From positions 8,997,501 to 9,061,500 of the forward strand of contig NZ_CP108054.1 of NCBI RefSeq assembly GCF_036173125.1: a stretch of 64,000 nucleotides of DNA. Reading direction: 5' to 3'. The stretch is from Streptomyces sp. NBC_00286. GTDB lineage: Bacteria > Actinomycetota > Actinomycetes > Streptomycetales > Streptomycetaceae. The notes below the pieces were generated by a model that worked only from the letters and a program-made list of their open reading frames with translations, made no database searches and was not told the DNA's origin. A program made the position numbers and the translations under genes. Positions 24,693 through 32,868 of this stretch are shown piece by piece; positions within the stretch are counted from its first letter, which is position 1, and every line of letters starts with the position of its first letter.

Positions 24693-26057
24693 TCACAGGT
24701 GATAGGCGTACTCGGTGAACTCCCAGTCGGTGACGTGCCGTTGGAAGCGTTCGACCTCGTTGCGCTTGTAGCTCAGGAACGAGGTGGTGAAGTCCTTGCC
24801 GAGCACCTCGGTGAGGGCGGTGTCCGCCTCCAGCGCGTCGAGGGCCGCGGGCAGGTTCGTCGGCAGTACGGGGGACTTGGACGTGTCGTAGCCGTAGCCC
24901 TCCAGCGGGGCCGGGGGCTCCTCGCCCGCCCGGACGCCGAGCAGGGCGGCGGCGATCGTGCCGGCGATCAGCAGGTACGGGTTGGCGCCGGCGTCGCCGA
25001 GCCGCAGCTCCAGGCGGGCGCCGGAGCCCCGCTCGGGCGGGATGCGGAGCATGGCGCTGCGGTTGTCCAGACCCCAGTCGATCAGCCAGGGCGCGAGGGT
25101 GTCGGGTCCGAAGCGCTTGTACGAGTTGACCGTGGGATTGGCCAGCGCGGCGAGCGCGGGCGCGTGGGCGAGGATGCCGGCGACGGCGTGCCGGGCGGTG
25201 GCGGACAGGCCGTACGTGCCGGAAGGGTCGTCGAAGGCGTTGTGGCCGCCTTCCTCGTCGGGGGCCAGGCAGGAGAGGTGGAGGTGGAAGCCGGAGCCGC
25301 CGGCCTCACCGAAGGGCTTGGCCATGAAGGTGGCGAGCTTGCCTTCCGTGCGGGCCAGTTCCTTGACGGCGCTCTTGAAGCGGAAGGCGCGGTCGGCGGC
25401 GTCCAGGGCGCCCGAGTGGCTGAGGTTGATCTCGTACTGGCCGCCGTCGAACTCGTGGTTGCCGGTGATGACGCCGATGCCCAGGTCGCGCAGGTGCCGC
25501 AGGGTGCGCAGCAGGTGGTTGCCGGGGTCGGCGCGCAGTCCGGCGGTGTAGACGGCGCCGGTGGTCTCCGGTGCGCGGCGCCAGCCGGTGGGCGTGTCCG
25601 GGGCGGGCTCCAGCAGGTAGTACTCCAGCTCGGGTCCGACCACGGGCCGCAGTCCGTGTTCGGCGCACCGGTCCAGGACGCTACGCAGCAGGTCGCGCGG
25701 TGACTCGGCGGCGGGAGCCCCGGTCGCCGGGTCGACGACCTCGCCGAGGCAGGTGGCGACGCCGGGCTCCCAGGGCAGCGCGGCCAGGGTGGACAGGTCC
25801 GGGCGCACGCAGACGTCGGGCAGTCCCGCGTCCAGACCGCCCGCGACCGGGACGACGTCGCCCTGCGGGCTGGTGTGGTAGACGGCGCGGCAGAAGGCGA
25901 GGCCGTGCTCGCAGGCCGACGGCAGGTGGTCGAGCAGGACGTCGCGGGCGCGGTCGGTGCCGATCAGGTCCGGATAGATCACCCGGACCACGTCGATGCC
26001 CTCGGCGGCGAGCCGCTCCATGTGGCGTCGGACGTCTGGGGTGTCGGATGCGCTCAC
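24693..26057 (-). CDS. Glutamine-synthetase-like gamma-glutamyl-amide ligase
   Basis: A 454-aa enzyme of the glutamine synthetase superfamily. The glutamate and metal-binding blocks are present (GPELEYYLLEP; GNHEFDGGQYEINLSHSG; GSGFHLHLS; NPTVNSYKRF; RLELRLGDAGANPYL). It is unlikely to be the housekeeping enzyme: it sits in a catabolic cluster with a P450, a PuuD-like hydrolase and aldehyde dehydrogenases, like PuuA/GlnA3-type enzymes that glutamylate amines. The GTG at 26057 is chosen because AAGGAG lies 7 nt upstream. Two copies of the shared operator occur in the divergent promoter. The likely reaction is ATP + glutamate + amine to gamma-glutamyl-amide; the amine is unknown. Confidence 0.88.
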   Translation of the reverse strand: MSASDTPDVRRHMERLAAEGIDVVRVIYPDLIGTDRARDVLLDHLPSACEHGLAFCRAVYHTSPQGDVVPVAGGLDAGLPDVCVRPDLSTLAALPWEPGVATCLGEVVDPATGAPAAESPRDLLRSVLDRCAEHGLRPVVGPELEYYLLEPAPDTPTGWRRAPETTGAVYTAGLRADPGNHLLRTLRHLRDLGIGVITGNHEFDGGQYEINLSHSGALDAADRAFRFKSAVKELARTEGKLATFMAKPFGEAGGSGFHLHLSCLAPDEEGGHNAFDDPSGTYGLSATARHAVAGILAHAPALAALANPTVNSYKRFGPDTLAPWLIDWGLDNRSAMLRIPPERGSGARLELRLGDAGANPYLLIAGTIAAALLGVRAGEEPPAPLEGYGYDTSKSPVLPTNLPAALDALEADTALTEVLGKDFTTSFLSYKRNEVERFQRHVTDWEFTEYAYHL

Positions 26058-26144
26058 CGATGTCTCCTTGGGCGGGTGATGGGACACCCTCGGGCCCTTG
26101 GGGCGCTCGAAGGGGGAGTCCGGGGAGTCGGGGGACTTGGAGAT

Positions 26145-26166
26145 TTCATTTGAGCCCGAACGGTAT
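26145..26166. promoter_or_regulatory. Shared catabolic operator, site 1 (near GS start)
   Basis: On the minus strand the 18-nt core reads ccgttcgggctcaaatga, 88 nt upstream of the GS-like gene. It closely matches the site in front of the marR gene (ccgttcggcctcaaattg). Confidence 0.6.
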
Positions 26167-26252
26167 GGAAGCCAGTCGCCGTGCCGCAAGAGGCTGGCCC
26201 GAAAAAATTATCCACCTGGACAGGTATTGACCAGGGCGAGTGAGCTTCCTAT

Positions 26253-26274
26253 GTTGTTTGAAGCCAAACGAGTC
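26253..26274. promoter_or_regulatory. Shared catabolic operator, site 2 (near ferredoxin)
   Basis: Minus-strand core tcgtttggcttcaaacaa, 133 nt upstream of the ferredoxin gene. It shares the leading TCGTTTGGC and the central AAAC with the permease site at 32818. Confidence 0.65.
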
Positions 26275-26406
26275 AGGGGTGTGGCTTCCTCGCATCCCTT
26301 TGGCAGAGGGGCCCGGCCGCGCGGCGCCTGAGCGCACGGCGGCCGGGCCCCTCCCACCGAACCGTCCCCGCCCTGCCCGACGCCCTCACCACCTGGAGGA
26401 CCGGCC

Positions 26407-26595
26407 ATGAAGGTCGTCGTCGACATGAACAAGTGCCAGGACCACGGCCAGTGTGTCTTCGCGGCCCCCGACGTCTTCTCGATGGACGACTCCGGCCACC
26501 TGGCGTACGTCTCCGATCCGGACGACGCGCTGCGCGACGAGGTCGAGGAGGCCGCGGACGTGTGTCCGCTGCAGGCCATTCGGATCGAGGACTGA
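26407..26595 (+). CDS. [3Fe-4S]-type ferredoxin
   Basis: A 62-aa electron carrier. Ligands Cys10, Cys16 and Cys53 (CxxHxxC...CP) with His13 in place of the second Cys are the signature of ferredoxins that serve actinobacterial P450s. It is first in a rightward operon, 5 nt before the reductase, and divergent from the P450. It almost certainly passes electrons from the reductase to the P450. Ribosome site GGAGGA precedes the ATG. Its promoter carries the shared operator. Confidence 0.93.
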   Translation: MKVVVDMNKCQDHGQCVFAAPDVFSMDDSGHLAYVSDPDDALRDEVEEAADVCPLQAIRIED

Positions 26596-26600
26596 GCACC

Positions 26601-27809
26601 GTGACCGGACGCATCGTCGTCGTCGGCGCCTCCATGGGCGGCCTGCGCGCCGCCGAGCAACTGCGCGCGGCGGGCTGGACCGGCGCGATCACCGTCGTGG
26701 GGGACGAGCCCCATATGCCGTACAACCGGCCGCCGTTGTCGAAGGAAGTGCTGGCCGGGAAGGTGCCGTTCGAGTCGCTGGCCTTCACGCCGAAGGCGTC
26801 GACGGCCGACGTGGAGTGGCTGCTCGGTACGAAGGTCGTCGCGGCCCGCCTCGCCGAGCGGACCGTGGAACTCGACACCGGATCGGCTCTCTCGTACGAC
26901 GGTCTGGTCGTCGCCACCGGCATGCGGCCTCGTCGGCTGCGCTGCCCCGGCCTGCTCGGCGGCCGCCATACGGTCCGTACGCTCGCCGACGCCCAAGGTC
27001 TGCGAGCCGAACTGACCCGGCCCGGCGCCCGTGTCGTCGTGGTCGGCGCCGGTTTCATCGGCTGCGAGGTCGCCGCCACCGCCGTAGGACTCGGCGTTCG
27101 CGAGGTGACCGTCGTCGATCCACTGCCCCTGCCCATGGTGGGCCCGTTGGGCGAACTGCTCGCCCGCGTGCTGCTGAAGCGGCACGAGGAGCGGGGGGTG
27201 CGCTTCGCCCTCGGCACGGGAGTCGCCGGGTTCGAGGGCGACGACCGGGTGACCGGTGTCGTCCTCGACGACGGCTCCGTGCTGCCCGCCGATGTGGTCG
27301 TGGAGTCGGTCGGCTCGGTCGCGAACACCGACTGGCTTCAGGGCAACGGGCTCGACCTGTCCGACGGTGTGCTCACCGACGAGCACCTGCGGGCCGGCGG
27401 ACATCCGGAGGTGGTCGCGGTCGGCGACGTCGCCCGCTTCCCCAACGCCCGCTACGACGGCGTACCTCGTCGGGTCGAGCACTGGTCGATCCCCACCGAT
27501 ACCGCCAAGCACGCCGCGAAGACGCTGGCCGCTCATCTGGCCGGTGCGGACGTGGAGTTGGCGCCCTTTGCCCCGCTTCCCACCTTCTGGAGCGACCAGC
27601 ACGACTTCCGGCTCCAGTCGTTCGGGGCGCCCGGTCTCGGCCTCGATGACGTGCGAGTGCTGGACGGCGAGCCGGACGGTGACGTCCTCGTCGGCTATCA
27701 CGTCGACGGACGGCTCGTCGGCGTCGTCGCGCTCGGCGGCCAAGCGGCCGCGATGGGTGCCGCCAAGTATCGCGCCCACCTGCTCAAGCAGCCCGCCCTC
27801 ACCGCGTAA
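26601..27809 (+). CDS. FAD-dependent ferredoxin reductase
   Basis: A 402-aa flavoprotein of the putidaredoxin-reductase type. Two Rossmann motifs are visible, VVVGASMGGLRAAE near the N-terminus for FAD and VVVVGAGFIGCEVA near 145-158 for NAD(P)H, plus the FAD block AVGDVARF. The GTG at 26601 directly follows the ferredoxin stop, so translation is coupled. Together with the ferredoxin it forms the electron chain for the divergent P450. A C-terminal reductase dimerisation domain completes the expected length. Confidence 0.92.
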   Translation: MTGRIVVVGASMGGLRAAEQLRAAGWTGAITVVGDEPHMPYNRPPLSKEVLAGKVPFESLAFTPKASTADVEWLLGTKVVAARLAERTVELDTGSALSYDGLVVATGMRPRRLRCPGLLGGRHTVRTLADAQGLRAELTRPGARVVVVGAGFIGCEVAATAVGLGVREVTVVDPLPLPMVGPLGELLARVLLKRHEERGVRFALGTGVAGFEGDDRVTGVVLDDGSVLPADVVVESVGSVANTDWLQGNGLDLSDGVLTDEHLRAGGHPEVVAVGDVARFPNARYDGVPRRVEHWSIPTDTAKHAAKTLAAHLAGADVELAPFAPLPTFWSDQHDFRLQSFGAPGLGLDDVRVLDGEPDGDVLVGYHVDGRLVGVVALGGQAAAMGAAKYRAHLLKQPALTA

Positions 27810-27819
27810 GGAGCTCCAA

Positions 27820-28632
27820 GTGGCCAGTCTCCGTGGTTACTTCCATCCCAAGACGGCGAGCGGTGCCTCGTCGCTGATTCCGTCGCCGCCGTGGCGTTAC
27901 TCCGGTGATCTGCTGACCGTCGAGTACCGCACGGATCCCTCGCGGGTACGTGAACTGCTGCCCGAGCCACTGGAGTTGGCCGACGAGGACCCGGGTGCCG
28001 TAGCGCTGATCTGGGCCGACTGGCAGTCCTGCTCGGAGTCCCGGGACGAGCTGCTGGATCCGGTGCTGTCGCAGTACAAGGAGGCCTTCGCCGTCGTGCG
28101 CTGCAAGTTCCGGGGGCAGACGTACTCACGCTGCGTCTACATCTGGGTCGACAAGGACTTCGCCATCGCGCGCGGGCTGCACCAGGGGTATCCGAAGAAG
28201 CTCGGGTCCATTCACCAGACGCGGCCTCATCAGTACGGGCCCGCTCCGCGGGTTGAGGCGGGGGCTCGGTTTGGGGCCACGCTTGCCGCCGCTGACCGGC
28301 GGCTGGCGCAGGTCGTGGTGACGTTGCGGGAGCCGTCGGAGACGAACGGGTTCGTCAACGGGCATCCCATGGTGCATCACCGGTGGCTGCCGTCCATTGA
28401 GAAGGGCAAGGGGCTCGCTCTGGATGAGCTGATCGAGTCCGGGGCGGCGTCGTTTGAGGGCGGGCAACCGTGGGTCGGCGACGCCGAGTTGGAGTTGTTC
28501 GAGGCGCCTACGGAGGAGCTGGCGCGGTTGGAGGTTCGGGAGCCGATTGCTGCGTACTACCGGCAGGTTGGGGTGGTTTGGGACGGCGGGCGGCTGCTGG
28601 AGGTCGGTACGTCGGGAGCGTCTGCCGAGTGA
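27820..28632 (+). CDS. Acetoacetate-decarboxylase-like enzyme
   Basis: A 270-aa protein of the acetoacetate decarboxylase fold. The Schiff-base Lys region is present as GYPKKLGS (Lys126/Lys127), with the preceding FRGQTYSRCVYIWVD strand. The GTG at 27820 has a perfect AAGGAG 6 nt upstream, which overlaps the stop of the reductase. Members of this fold also act as decarboxylases, aldolases or cyclases on other keto acids, and within a ring-cleavage operon it might process a keto-acid intermediate. Third-base usage in its second half is richer in G/T than in its neighbours. The substrate is not predictable. Confidence 0.82.
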   Translation: MASLRGYFHPKTASGASSLIPSPPWRYSGDLLTVEYRTDPSRVRELLPEPLELADEDPGAVALIWADWQSCSESRDELLDPVLSQYKEAFAVVRCKFRGQTYSRCVYIWVDKDFAIARGLHQGYPKKLGSIHQTRPHQYGPAPRVEAGARFGATLAAADRRLAQVVVTLREPSETNGFVNGHPMVHHRWLPSIEKGKGLALDELIESGAASFEGGQPWVGDAELELFEAPTEELARLEVREPIAAYYRQVGVVWDGGRLLEVGTSGASAE

Positions 28633-28642
28633 GGTTCGTGGC

Positions 28643-28716
28643 CCGCTCCGGGTTGTTCGTGGCCACGCAGCAGAGCCGCATATCGATACAGCCCGCGCCC
28701 CTGATGGTGGCGCCCC
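28643..28716 (-). repeat. Dispersed repeat, degenerate copy D inside the operon
   Basis: Minus-strand order: GGGGCGCGGGCTGTATCGAT, then ATGCGGCTCTGCTGCGTGG. It lies in the 114-bp gap between the decarboxylase-like and aldehyde dehydrogenase genes, where it may act as a terminator or processing site. Confidence 0.65.
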
Positions 28717-28746
28717 ACCCCGTGTTTGATTGGAGCCCTTTCCCTC

Positions 28747-30207
28747 ATGCCTGACCACATCACCGTCGCCGGAGTCACAGTCGACACCCGGCACTGGATC
28801 GGCGGCCAACGCCTAGCCTCTCCAGGCACCTTCACCGACCTCTCTCCCATCGACGGAAGCGTCCTCGGTGAGATCAGCCGCGGCACCCCGGCGGAGGCCA
28901 CCGCCGCCGTGGCCGCCGCCAAAGCCGCCTTCCCCTCCTGGGCCGCCACCCCCCGCGCCGAACGCGCCCGCATCCTCCACGCCATCGCCGACGGCGTGGA
29001 GAAGCGGATCGAAGAGCTGTCCATCGTCGAGACCAGCGACAACGGCGCCCTGCTCCGCTCCCACCGGCGGGGCGTCATGCCGCGCGTCGCCCACAACTTC
29101 CGTTTCTTCGCGGACTGGCTGCTGAAGCTCGAGCACGAGGACTTCGAGACGCGAGGCCACACGAACCACGTGAGCTGGGATCCAGCGGGCCCGTCGGTGC
29201 TGATCACCCCGTGGAACGCCCCGCTCATGCTGGCCACATGGAAGGTTGCCCCCGCCCTGGCGGCCGGCAACACCGTCGTCCTCAAGCCGGCCGAGTGGTC
29301 CCCGCTGACCGCCTCACTGCTCGCCGACATCGCCGCCCAGGCCGGGCTTCCCGCCGGTGTCCTCAACGTCGTCCAGGGTTACGGCGCCGAGATCGGCGAC
29401 GCCCTCACCTCGCACCCGGACGTGCGCCGGATCAGCTTCACAGGTTCGGTGCCGACGGCGCGTCGTATCGCCGCCTCCGCCGCGCCGAACCTCACCCCGC
29501 TCAGCCTCGAACTCGGTGGTAAATCACCCCTGTTGGTGTTCGCCGACGCCGATCTGGACCTCGCGGTCGACCTCGCGGTGGAGCAGTACGACAACGCCGG
29601 GCAGGTCTGCCTCGCCGCGACCCGCATCCTCGTCGAGGAATCGATTGCCGAGGAGTTCACGCGCCGCTTCGTGGAGAAGGCCACCGCCTTGAAGCAGGGC
29701 GACCCGCGCGACGAAGCCACCGACATCGGGCCCAACATCCACCCCCGGCAGTTGGAGAAGATCGACGGTTTCGTGCAGCGGGCCGTCGAGGCCGGGGCGC
29801 GCGTCGTCATCGGCGGGCACCGCAAGGAAGGGCAGTACTACGCGCCGACGCTCCTCACGGATGTCGCCCAGGACTCGGAGATCGTGCAGGAAGAGGTCTT
29901 CGGGCCGGTACTGACCCTCCAGACCTTCGCCACCGAGGAAGAAGCCGTCCACCTCGCCAACGGCACCCGCTTCGGGCTCGCCGCCACCCTCGCCACCGGT
30001 GACAGGGAGCGCGCCGAACGCGTCAGCGACCAGCTCGTGGCGGGCACGGTCTGGGTCAACTGCTTCTTCGTACGTGACCTCCAGGCGCCCTTCGGCGGCT
30101 CCCGCCTCTCCGGTGTCGGCCGGGAGGGCGGCACCTGGAGCTTCGACTTCTACTGCGACCTGAAGAACACCGTGACCGCCCCGAACGGATGGAACAACCA
30201 TGGGTGA
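28747..30207 (+). CDS. Aldehyde dehydrogenase, HpaE-like
   Basis: A 486-aa NAD(P)-dependent aldehyde dehydrogenase. The blocks PWNAPLML, FTGSVPTARRIA, ELGGKSPLLVF (catalytic Glu), GQVCLAATRILV (nucleophilic Cys) and EEVFGPVL are intact. It overlaps the extradiol dioxygenase gene by 8 nt, which argues that it oxidises the semialdehyde released by ring cleavage, as 5-carboxymethyl-2-hydroxymuconate semialdehyde dehydrogenase does in the homoprotocatechuate pathway. The ATG at 28747 begins the conserved N-terminus; a GGAG lies 11 nt upstream. Confidence 0.88.
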   Translation: MPDHITVAGVTVDTRHWIGGQRLASPGTFTDLSPIDGSVLGEISRGTPAEATAAVAAAKAAFPSWAATPRAERARILHAIADGVEKRIEELSIVETSDNGALLRSHRRGVMPRVAHNFRFFADWLLKLEHEDFETRGHTNHVSWDPAGPSVLITPWNAPLMLATWKVAPALAAGNTVVLKPAEWSPLTASLLADIAAQAGLPAGVLNVVQGYGAEIGDALTSHPDVRRISFTGSVPTARRIAASAAPNLTPLSLELGGKSPLLVFADADLDLAVDLAVEQYDNAGQVCLAATRILVEESIAEEFTRRFVEKATALKQGDPRDEATDIGPNIHPRQLEKIDGFVQRAVEAGARVVIGGHRKEGQYYAPTLLTDVAQDSEIVQEEVFGPVLTLQTFATEEEAVHLANGTRFGLAATLATGDRERAERVSDQLVAGTVWVNCFFVRDLQAPFGGSRLSGVGREGGTWSFDFYCDLKNTVTAPNGWNNHG

Positions 30208-31126
30208 GATCGTCGGGGCGGGCCTACTCGCCCACGTGCCCACCATCGTGCTGCCGGAAGCGGACCGGCTGGAGCTGAACGAGGGCAAGGAGATCACCCT
30301 CGTCACCGGCCTCCAGCAGCTCCGTAAGGACGTCTTCGAGCGCGATGCCGCGGACGCGTATGACACCGTCGTCGTCCTCGACTCCCACTGGGCCACCACC
30401 GTCGAGTTCGTGGTCACCGCCCAGCAGCGTCGCGCCGGCCTGTTCACCTCCGAGGAGCTGCCGCGCGGCATGTGCCGGATGCCGTACGACTTTCCCGGCG
30501 ATCCCGAACTCGCGCACAACATCGCCTCGTTCGCCGACAAGCACGGCACCTGGATCACCGCGATCGACGACGACTACCTGCCGATCTACTACGCCACCAT
30601 CAACCTGTGGAAGTTCCTCGGCGAGGGGCTTCCGGACAAGCGTTGGGTGAGCATCGGCGTCTGCCAGACCGGCGACATGGAGGACCACCTACGCCTCGGC
30701 CGTGCCCTGGCCGACGGCATCGCCGCCACCCCCGGGCGGCGCGTCCTGCTCATCGCCTCGGGAGCGCTGTCGCACACCTTCTGGCCGCTGCGCGAGATCC
30801 GCGACCACGAGGCCAGCGACCCGGTGCACATCCGCACGCCGGAGGCCCGCGAGGCCGACTATGAACGCATCGCGTGGTTCAAGGAGGGCCGTCACGACAA
30901 GGTCCTGGACACCATGGGGGAGTTCTGGAAGTTCAAGCCCGAGGCGAAGTTCTTCCACTACCTGATGATGGCCGGCGCGCTCGGCGAGCAGGCGTGCGTC
31001 GCGAAGGCCCGGCAGTACGGCGAGTACGAGAACTCCGTCGGCACCGGCCAGGTCCATCTGTGGTTCGACCGTCCGGCCGACGGCTGGACCGGAAACGGAC
31101 TGCCCACCCCCGCCGCTCAGTCCTGA
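30200..31126 (+). CDS. Class III extradiol ring-cleavage dioxygenase (LigB superfamily)
   Basis: A 308-aa Fe(II)-type dioxygenase. His12 (LLAHVPT) and His63 (VLDSHW) occupy the usual metal-ligand positions, and the C-terminal half has the FFHYLMMAGALG block. It is closest in layout to 3,4-dihydroxyphenylacetate 2,3-dioxygenases, so a substituted catechol is the expected substrate. Its start lies inside the end of the aldehyde dehydrogenase and it is followed after 14 nt by the FAA-type gene, giving the classic meta-cleavage order of dioxygenase, dehydrogenase and isomerase/decarboxylase. Confidence 0.88.
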   Translation: MGEIVGAGLLAHVPTIVLPEADRLELNEGKEITLVTGLQQLRKDVFERDAADAYDTVVVLDSHWATTVEFVVTAQQRRAGLFTSEELPRGMCRMPYDFPGDPELAHNIASFADKHGTWITAIDDDYLPIYYATINLWKFLGEGLPDKRWVSIGVCQTGDMEDHLRLGRALADGIAATPGRRVLLIASGALSHTFWPLREIRDHEASDPVHIRTPEAREADYERIAWFKEGRHDKVLDTMGEFWKFKPEAKFFHYLMMAGALGEQACVAKARQYGEYENSVGTGQVHLWFDRPADGWTGNGLPTPAAQS

Positions 31127-31140
31127 CGAGGAGTACCGCC

Positions 31141-31986
31141 ATGCCCGAATACCGCCGCATCCTGCTCGACGGCGCCGCCGTCGAGGTCACCGTCGACGGG
31201 GACGAACTCGTCGCCGGGGACGGCCGCCGCGTCAAGACCGAGGAGGCGCATCACCTGCCCCCGGTCGTCCCGTCCAAGGTGATCGCGGTCCACCTCAACC
31301 ACCGCAGCCGCGTCGACGAGTTCCAGATCCAACTCCCGGACACGCCCACCTACTTCCACAAGCCGACCTCGGCCCTCAACGCGCACAAAGGCGCGATCGT
31401 CCGCCCCGACGGCTGCAAGTGGCTCAACTACGAGGGCGAGGTCGCCATCGTCATCGGGAAGACCGCGCGCAACATCGCGCCGGCCGAGGCGGGGACGTAC
31501 ATCGCGGGCTACACGATCGCCAACGACTACGGCCTGCACGACTTCCGCGACACCGACGCCGGCTCGATGCTCCGGGTGAAGGGTTCCGACACCCTCTGCC
31601 CGCTCGGCCCGGGCCTGGTAACCGACTGGGACTTCCACGGCAAGAGCCTGCGCACGTACGTCAACGGCCAAGTGGTCCAGGACGGTTCGACCGACGAGAT
31701 GAAGTGGGACATGCACTACCTCGTCGCCGACATCGCGCGCACGATCACCCTGTACCCCGGTGACGTGCTGCTGTCCGGCACCCCTGCCAACTCCCGTCCC
31801 GTCCAGCCCGGCGACGTCGTTGAAGTCGAGGTCGAGGGCCTGGGCCGCCTCACCAACCACGTCGTCACCGGCCCCACCCCCATCCGCACCGACGTCGGCG
31901 CCCAGCCCACCGAATCGGAGGAGGTGCTGTCCACGGCGCTCGGCGGCGACTGGGAGTTCCGCGGCATCCGTCCACCCCGGCGGTGA
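31141..31986 (+). CDS. Fumarylacetoacetate-hydrolase-family enzyme (HpaG-like)
   Basis: A 281-aa protein of the FAH fold. The metal-binding block WLNYEGEVAIVIG and the TGTP-like LSGTPANSRPVQPGDVVEVE segment are present. In homoprotocatechuate catabolism this family provides the decarboxylase/isomerase and in other pathways hydrolases or hydratases. The position directly after the dioxygenase supports processing of the opened ring. The ATG at 31141 follows CGAGGAG; the longer upstream frame is not used. Confidence 0.88.
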   Translation: MPEYRRILLDGAAVEVTVDGDELVAGDGRRVKTEEAHHLPPVVPSKVIAVHLNHRSRVDEFQIQLPDTPTYFHKPTSALNAHKGAIVRPDGCKWLNYEGEVAIVIGKTARNIAPAEAGTYIAGYTIANDYGLHDFRDTDAGSMLRVKGSDTLCPLGPGLVTDWDFHGKSLRTYVNGQVVQDGSTDEMKWDMHYLVADIARTITLYPGDVLLSGTPANSRPVQPGDVVEVEVEGLGRLTNHVVTGPTPIRTDVGAQPTESEEVLSTALGGDWEFRGIRPPRR

Positions 31987-32011
31987 ACGGCGGGCGGGTA
32001 GGGTCACCAGC

Positions 32012-32677
32012 ATGACCGAGTCCGCCGAGCAGCCCGAAGGTCGTGAGCCGCGCAGGCGCATGAACTACGGGGAGGGGCGCGAGGCCCTGCTCAACGCGGC
32101 GGTGCGGGTCGTGGCGCGGGGCGGGCTGCGCAAGCTCACCTACCGGGCCGTCGCGCAGGAGGCGGGGACCACGCACGGGCTGGTCGTCCACCACTTCGGC
32201 TCGCGGGACGCACTGATCGAGGAGGCGCTCGCCCATGCGATCCGCACCTCGCTGAGCACCAGCGCGCTCGAACCAGGGACCGGCAAGGTCGCCGACTTCT
32301 CGGTCGGGCTCTCCGAGATGGTCACGGCGGATCCGGACATACAGGCGTTCCAGTACGAGCTGCTGCTGGAGGCCCGGCGCCGGCCGGAGCTGCTGCCGCA
32401 GATCCGCGCGCTGTACGACGCCTACTTCGACGCCACCAAGCGCGAACTGTCCCGGATCCTGCCCCACGACGCAGACCACCCCTTGACCCGACTGATCTTC
32501 GCGGCCCTCGACGGGATCGTGCTGCACCAGCTCGTCTTCGGCGAGCCCGAGACCACCGACGCGGCCGTCGAGGAGCTGCGCCACCTGCTCCGGCTCCTCG
32601 AAGCCGAAGCCGAAGCCGAAACTGAAGCCGAAGCCGAAGCCGAAGCTGACGGCGACACCGGCTCGGCAGACCGCTAG
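32012..32677 (+). CDS. TetR-family regulator with Glu-Ala tail
   Basis: A 221-aa regulator, last gene of the ferredoxin-to-TetR operon (25 nt after the FAA-type gene). The N-terminal helix-turn-helix reads LLNAAVRVVARGGLRKLTYR, then AVAQEAGTTHGLVVHHFGSR; the C-terminal domain resembles ligand-binding TetR domains. The last 30 residues contain EAEAEAETEAEAEAEA, encoded by a GAAGCC hexamer repeat at 32600-32647. The tail may be dispensable or length-variable. Its operator is not evident; the shared palindrome looks more like a MarR site. Confidence 0.88.
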   Translation: MTESAEQPEGREPRRRMNYGEGREALLNAAVRVVARGGLRKLTYRAVAQEAGTTHGLVVHHFGSRDALIEEALAHAIRTSLSTSALEPGTGKVADFSVGLSEMVTADPDIQAFQYELLLEARRRPELLPQIRALYDAYFDATKRELSRILPHDADHPLTRLIFAALDGIVLHQLVFGEPETTDAAVEELRHLLRLLEAEAEAETEAEAEAEADGDTGSADR

Positions 32678-32817
32678 TCAAGAAGCCCAACAGGACGTCC
32701 CGACTGGGCATTTGGGCCGCGTTCGCGCTGCCCGGAAACGCGCTGAGGACAACTCCGGCGGAAATCCCGGAGCACGTACCCCCTTGCCAAACGGATAGTT
32801 CCCGCCCACGATGAGGC

Positions 32818-32839
32818 AACTCGTTTGGCCTGAAACGAC
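32818..32839. promoter_or_regulatory. Shared catabolic operator, site 3 (permease)
   Basis: Plus-strand core tcgtttggcctgaaacga, 30 nt before the permease start. A further half-site, ttgccaaacgg, lies about 30 nt upstream at 32784-32794. Confidence 0.65.
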
Positions 32840-32868
32840 CCTCTCCCTTTCTCTGGCAGGTGATCCGA

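Noticed and set aside
24693..26057. Annotating the GS-like gene as housekeeping glnA
   Set aside because: Context (P450, PuuD-like hydrolase, shared catabolic operator) and its divergent N-terminus favour an amine ligase.
28633..28746. A second start or small gene in the operon gap
   Set aside because: The gap is mostly a degenerate copy of the dispersed repeat; the frames crossing it have no support.
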